Below, piece by piece: positions 59,495-64,000 of a stretch of DNA of 64,000 nucleotides; position 1 is the first letter of the stretch; each line of letters starts with the position of its first letter. The position numbers and the translations under genes are program-made. The notes beneath the pieces are model-generated. The model saw only the letters and a list, made by a program, of their open reading frames with translations. It searched no databases and was not told the DNA's origin. This stretch comes from Lepturacanthus savala. Taxonomy: Eukaryota; Chordata; Actinopteri; Scombriformes; Trichiuridae. Location of the stretch: positions 28,148,538 through 28,212,537 of the forward strand of contig CM060477.1 of NCBI GenBank assembly GCA_030544235.1, given 5' to 3'.

Positions 59495-60030
59495 GACTAA
59501 AGAAACCAGGAAATAATCAGAGAAGAGAAGCTGGAACCAGAGAATTTAGACATTTTATACTTAAAAATGACTCTAATCCTTAAAATAGTTGTCAACTAGT
59601 AAATATATTATCGCAGCCCCACGTAAATACACAAATAAGGACAGATGCAGCTCAAATTTTATTCACATTTATTTTTGCACCTTAAGCAGAGGAGTTTAAT
59701 AGCATTTTGTCAATAGTTGATTATTTATTGGTTATTGAAGTTCATTATTATAGATTAATCATAAATTGAATTTATTTTATTCATAGAATTGTGTAAATGT
59801 TAATCACCAGTTCCCCAAACCCTGAGATTTGATTTAAAATGTCTTTTTTGTCCAGGTCAACAGTCGACAACCCAAAGATCATCAGTTGATTATTATAGAA
59901 AAGTAAAGAAACCTGAATTTAATTTCTTTAGCCATGAAATAAATGTGTTTTCTCTGGGTTCGGCCTTGTTAAAGCACATAAATACACAAATAAGGACAGA
60001 TGCAGCTCAAATTTTATTCACATTTATTTT
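59495..60030. repeat. Duplicated segment carrying poly(A) signals
   Basis: The words AATACACAAATAAGGACAGA and GCTCAAATTTTATTCACATT occur at about 59626 and again at about 59982, about 356 bp apart, followed by AAGCAGAGGAGTTTAATAGC in both. Each copy has two TTTATT words (minus AATAAA) at 59658, 59668 and 60013, 60023. The copies therefore offer alternative 3' ends for marcks. The region between is dispersed repeat. Confidence 0.65.
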
Positions 60031-61285
60031 TGCTTTTAGTGTGCTCACAGAAAATTAGAACACCTTAAGCAGAGGAGTTTAATAGCATTTTTTTGTTGTT
60101 TTTTTTCGTAAGCAAAGTTACATTCCATCTCTAAGTCAAATTGGTCAAAGCTTCTCCAGTATTTACAAAAGGAAAAAGAGAGAGAGAGAGAGAGAGAGAC
60201 AAGATGCTACACAAACATTTGCATCTGATAGATTCCTTAAATTTGTCAGACCACTGAAAAAGCATCGGCTGCTGTAATCAAAAACATACCACAGTATATA
60301 AACAGTTAACCATTCCAACTTATCACAGCTTGGTTCTTGAGTTCAAAATTGCTTCAAAAAGGTCTTTTTTTCCCAGGATGATGTCTCTGCTGCTGTTATC
60401 TTTACAAAAAATGGAGCGGGTGGAAAAAAGAGCTGCAAACTTCATGTGCTTCTTGAGATCCAAGATTTTTTTTTTTCATTTTGTACAATAATCACAGTTA
60501 AAAACACCCCGCCTATACATACTTACATTTTTTTTATTAAGGTCATAAAACCAACAATAAAACAATAAAGCCTATACAACTTGTATTTTTCTACTGAATC
60601 ACTGACTGGTACAGCTAATGAGAAGTGAAAAAAAAAAGCTCCTATGAGTTTATATGACTTCCTAAAAAATCCTAACTCTGGGAAATTGTGTGTTTTTTTC
60701 TATTTTGTCGTCTTATTGTAGAAATGACATAGTGTTGAAAAACTGTCTGTGGTCCTCTCATTGTGTTTGTAGATGTTGGTTTCATACGTTTGAATTTTTT
60801 ATTATTTTTTAAGACTATTCGTCGTCTGTGGCACATTCCCCCAACCACCCCCTTCATCTTTAAGCCCCGCCCCCTCTCCTCCCGCCTCATTCACACCGTG
60901 GGCATGTCCATACCATTTTGTTTACAATTTTTTTTGTATAAAAATAAAAAAAAAGGAAAAACAAAAACTTAATACTGATGAAAAATATATGGCAGAGTGT
61001 GGATGTATTTTTAATCTGTTACATATTTAAGCCACCCACCTCTCTGGCCCGTTGGAATGGAAGTAACAATGGACCGAGATGGGGTTTTGTGTAAAGGGGG
61101 TGGGAGGGGGAGGGAGGGGGAATATGGAATTTTAAAAAAATTATTTAAAAAAAAAAGCTTTAAAATATCCCTGGTTGTAGACAAGTTCTTCAAAGCCAGG
61201 ACCTGGCGTCACTCCAACATACAAACAGGGAAATGTTCTTTGATTATCTTTTTTTCTCCTTTTTTTTCCCGGTTTTTCCTCCGAT
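60031..61285 (-). other. marcks 3' UTR
   Basis: AT-rich, repeat-poor sequence after the marcks stop at 61286, with U-rich runs on the transcript side and minus-strand AATAAA words at 60013, 60023 and about 60533. A long U-rich 3' UTR is typical of vertebrate MARCKS. A short (GA)n tract is at 60176-60199. The distal limit is uncertain. Confidence 0.6.
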
Positions 61286-63414
61286 TTATTCGGTGGCGGC
61301 GGCGGCCTCTGAGGGCGGAGCCTCCTCCGCCGCTGCTGCTGCTTCCTGTGATGCTGGGGCGGCCTCCTCTGCTTTGGGCGCCTCCTCCTCAGCCGCTGCC
61401 GCCGGTTTCTCCTCCGCCGCCGGTTTCTCCTCTGCTTTGGGCTCCTCAGTGGTGGCGGCGGCGGCTGGAGTGGCCTCCTTCACCTCCTTGGGCTCCTCGG
61501 CAGGTTTCTCCGCCTCCTCCGGCTTGGCCTCTACCTCCTCCTTGGCAGGTGCCGCCTCACCCTCGGCGGGCTTGGCCTCCTCGCTACCTGCCGCCGCTGC
61601 AGCCTCCTCCGTGGCCTCAGCCTTGACCTCCGTAGCGGCGGTGGCGGCCTCCTCGTTCTCCGCTCCCTCCCCTGTCTCCTTCTTGGTCTTCTTGAAGGAG
61701 AACCCACTCAGCTTGAAGGATTTCTTGAAGGAGAACCTCTTCTTCTTCTTCTTGGGCGTCTCGTTGCTGGTGGACGCCGCGGCACCGTCCTCGGCCTTGG
61801 CCGCCTCCCCCTCAGCAGGAGCGGGGGACGCCTCCTCTACTTTCTCGCCATCTGCGGGCGCCTCCGCCGCTGCTGCTGGGGCGTCCTCTGCCTTCTCTGC
61901 GACCTCCTTGGGGCTCTCCTCGGCCGCGGCGCTGCCGTTGGCCTGCACCTCCTCTTTGCCGTTCTCCGCCGCCGCCGGGGAGGCGTCGCCGTTCACTTTA
62001 ACGTGTCCGTTTTCCTACAAAAAATAAGATAAAGTGGATGTTAACACCACGTGCAGCAGGAGTCCAGGGCTGAAGGAGGCGGGTCAGTACCGCTGATGGA
62101 CAGCAGGGGCAGCAGAGACTAAATAATCAGCTGTTAGTAAAAACTCAGCCTCAGTCCAGGCTGGACTCTGAATAACCAACATCTGACTGGGTCAAATCCA
62201 TGGAAATAAGCACATTTAATAACAGAAATCAGCTGCTTCATGTATGTGATGGTGGATGGAGGCAGAATACCCAGGATGAGATTAGTGCACTGTCTATTTT
62301 ATAATAATAAATAATAATAATAATGAAAGTTCAGGCGACCCCTTTTTAAATTCAACTTGGGGTCGCGACCCCGAGGTTGAGAAACTCCGCTTTTTAGATT
62401 CTGAGTGCAGTTCCTGAACCGGACGCCAGGGGTCGGTGCCCTGCTGCTCCAGAAACAAAAAAAAGAAAAGCCAAGCAGCTGCTCATTAAAACAGCAGATG
62501 CTCATTAATACCAGAGAATCAGAGTTCAAATGCATTTCTTTAAAAATAATGACACAAATATAATGTTTTTTTAATTATTTTTATAATTTGTTTAGTTTTA
62601 TTTCCACAAATCCAAAGCGCGACGCTCGGAGTCGACCTCTTTTGTTCGCGTCCGCGGGCGCGCACCGCTGGCTCAGTCCTCCGAACCCCCCTCAACCCCC
62701 CAACCCACCACCACCAAACCCCTCAACCCCTCCACCACCACCACCCACCGACCCTCCCCAGCTGCCGTCTCCCACTTTCCGGTAGAGCATCTGTAACAAA
62801 AGGCGTGGCGCGGCGCTCCGAGCGCAGCGCAGCCTTTTGTCGGACCCCGTCGCTGAGTCTTATTCAGCAACCCCCCCCCCCCCCCTAAAAAAACATGACC
62901 AGGGGAGCGACTTCAGCGTTTTTCCCCCTCGAATTTCTATTATTAATTATAAATTTACACCATAAATTCAACGCGTTTCATTCAGATTTGGGCACATGTA
63001 TAAAAACGCTTATTTGGCCGTTTTTCATTCATTTCAGCGCTATTTTGCGCCTCTTTCTTTTACCTTTTGAAAGAAAAAAACGGGAATATCAATTGATCAA
63101 CTGTTGCTCGTGAAGAAATCATCAAAACGAGCCTTAACATTCGGTTTAAACTCTCTCACACACGAACCGCGGCTCAGTCCATCCACGATTACGCACGGGT
63201 TGCGCCCGGAGCGCAGCGGTAGCCCCCATCCAGACCCGATTTACGGTCTACCCCCCCCCCCCTCCTCCTCCTCCCCCAGATGGATGCAAACAGCTCGGGG
63301 TGATAAAATCTCATTTACCTGCCCGTTGGTCTTGGTGGGTGAAGCGGCAGCCTCCCCGGGCTTCTCGGCCACGGTTTCTCCTTTTCCAGCCGTCTTAGAT
63401 AATTGCGCTCCCAT
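61286..63414 (-). CDS. marcks: Myristoylated alanine-rich C-kinase substrate
   Basis: Two exons: 63414-63319 (32 codons) and 62014-61286 (stop), 274 residues; mammalian MARCKS is about 332. The protein cycles between plasma membrane and cytosol, binding PIP2, calmodulin and actin, and is released by PKC phosphorylation. Visible evidence: MGAQLSK start giving an N-myristoyl Gly2; the MH2 domain spanning the splice site (NGQ|ENGHVKVNG), as in the family; and the basic effector domain at about 120-144 (KKKKKRFSFKKSFKLSGF) with four Ser at about 127, 131, 135 and 138, three of which are the usual PKC targets. The rest is Ala/Glu/Pro-rich and disordered. Effector length and MGAQ favour MARCKS over MARCKSL1. 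Which teleost duplicate (a or b) it is cannot be told. It converges on hs3st5. Confidence 0.96.
62015..63318 (-). other. marcks intron
   Basis: Single intron with GTAAAT donor and TTTGTAG acceptor. It holds a (TAA)n-like tract near 62301, a hAT-type remnant at about 62333-62400 (GGTTGAGAAACTC on plus, GGGGTCGCGACCCC palindrome), a CpG-rich stretch at about 62610-62850 and C-runs at 62871-62885 and 63250-63261. The CpG-rich part is probably an extension of the promoter CpG island. Confidence 0.7.
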
Positions 63415-63900
63415 CCTTTGATTTTTCTCCTCTCGCTCCAACAAAGAAACTCAACAGATTCCCCCCTTCCAAAGAAAAAAAAAGAAAAAAAGGCACGAAC
63501 AAAGACCCACAAGCCTCTTTGTTCAAAAACGCAAAATCTCTTCTTGCTGGTGTCTCTCCTTCTGTCTCTTTCCTTTGCGCGCAAAAGAAAAAAAAAAGTT
63601 CACAGGAAAAAATCGTAAAGCAAAAGTCCAGCGCGCAGCGTGGAGGGTTCGGTTGGAGCAGGAAACGCTGGCAGCAGGTGAGGAGAAGCAATAAAATCCC
63701 AGATTCGGTGGCCGTGTCGCTGTAGACAGGCTGCAAAATGGAGAAATTTCCCTTGTTGCTAATAAGATGCGGAGTCCAACGCCCAAGTGCAGAGATGAAT
63801 GGGCGCTGCGAGCGATGACGGCACCGCACCCGCGTTCAGCCAATCACAGCCTCCTCTCAGGGCGTGGGCGGGGCTCCCGAAAAAAAGGGAGTGAACAATA
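63415..63900 (-). promoter_or_regulatory. marcks 5' UTR and promoter
   Basis: Upstream of the ATG at 63414 on the minus strand. A CCAAT word (plus 63840-63844, CAGCCAATCACAG) lies about 425 bases upstream, next to GC boxes in GGGCGTGGGCGGGGC (63860-63874). There is no strong TATA box, so initiation is probably dispersed, as for CpG-island promoters. The open frames on both strands here are compositional artefacts. Beyond 63900 nothing is recognised. Confidence 0.6.
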
Positions 63901-64000
63901 GGTTGTAAGGCTGCGTTCAGGGGGCGTCGGAATAACGACGACGCTTGTTGAATGTGTTGAATTGGTTTAACTAAACCAGAACTGCAGGTTTATTTATTAT

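Noticed and set aside
61233..62027. 264- and 189-codon open frames on the plus strand
   Set aside because: Shadows of the GC-rich, Ala/Glu-coding marcks exon 2; low-complexity Ala, Ser and Pro runs.
62868..62886. C-run as a regulatory i-motif
   Set aside because: A plain homopolymer run in the marcks intron; length may be inaccurate, and nothing around it supports a function.

Overview
This window is nuclear genomic DNA from a bony fish, most likely a spiny-rayed (acanthomorph) teleost. The evidence is spliced vertebrate genes with GT-AG introns, long dinucleotide microsatellites, fish-type hAT, Tc1 and piggyBac-like short elements, a tRNA-related SINE, and the vertebrate gene pair hs3st5 and marcks. 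No bacterial, organellar or CRISPR features are present. Intergenic DNA is AT-rich and repeat-laden; the coding exons of hs3st5 and marcks stand out as GC-rich islands.

Layout. Positions 1-11.9 kb hold no gene I can support, only interspersed repeats, microsatellites, a solo LTR nested in older repeats, and two GC-richer stretches that look like conserved non-coding DNA. Positions 12.1-22.1 kb (minus strand) hold the most unusual locus. It is a spliced gene joining an N-terminal KMT5A/SETD8-like SET domain, six tandemly duplicated in-frame 36-codon exons, two zinc-finger-like Cys/His motifs, a tyrosine-recombinase (phage-integrase-like) domain and a C-terminal basic domain of about 75 residues. 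My exon model gives about 1,217 residues, but the large exon carries an apparent one-base frameshift. The last exon has a decayed tandem copy downstream. Positions 22.6-46 kb are a gene desert with piggyBac-like TTAA repeats, a dead Tc1-like transposase, a 485-bp hAT-type element with a perfect 8-bp target duplication, candidate conserved non-coding blocks, and a 2-kb array of 128 units of a 16-bp AT-rich repeat.

Positions 46.0-48.8 kb (plus strand) carry the complete two-exon coding region of hs3st5, heparan sulfate 3-O-sulfotransferase 5 (345 residues). Positions 48.8-60 kb hold its 3' region, about 1.1 kb of degenerate telomere-like TTAGGG repeats split by a hAT-type MITE, and many dispersed repeats. 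Positions 60-64 kb (minus strand) carry marcks, the myristoylated alanine-rich C-kinase substrate (274 residues), with its long 3' UTR, GC-rich intron and promoter. hs3st5 and marcks are convergent, as in the human 6q21-q22 neighbourhood, but the hdac2 gene that lies between them in mammals is not seen.

The two conserved genes act separately, one in Golgi heparan sulfate modification and one in membrane and actin regulation; their linkage is ancestral synteny. The SET-recombinase gene is unrelated to both and looks like a transposon-derived or transposon-carried gene inserted into the desert upstream of hs3st5.
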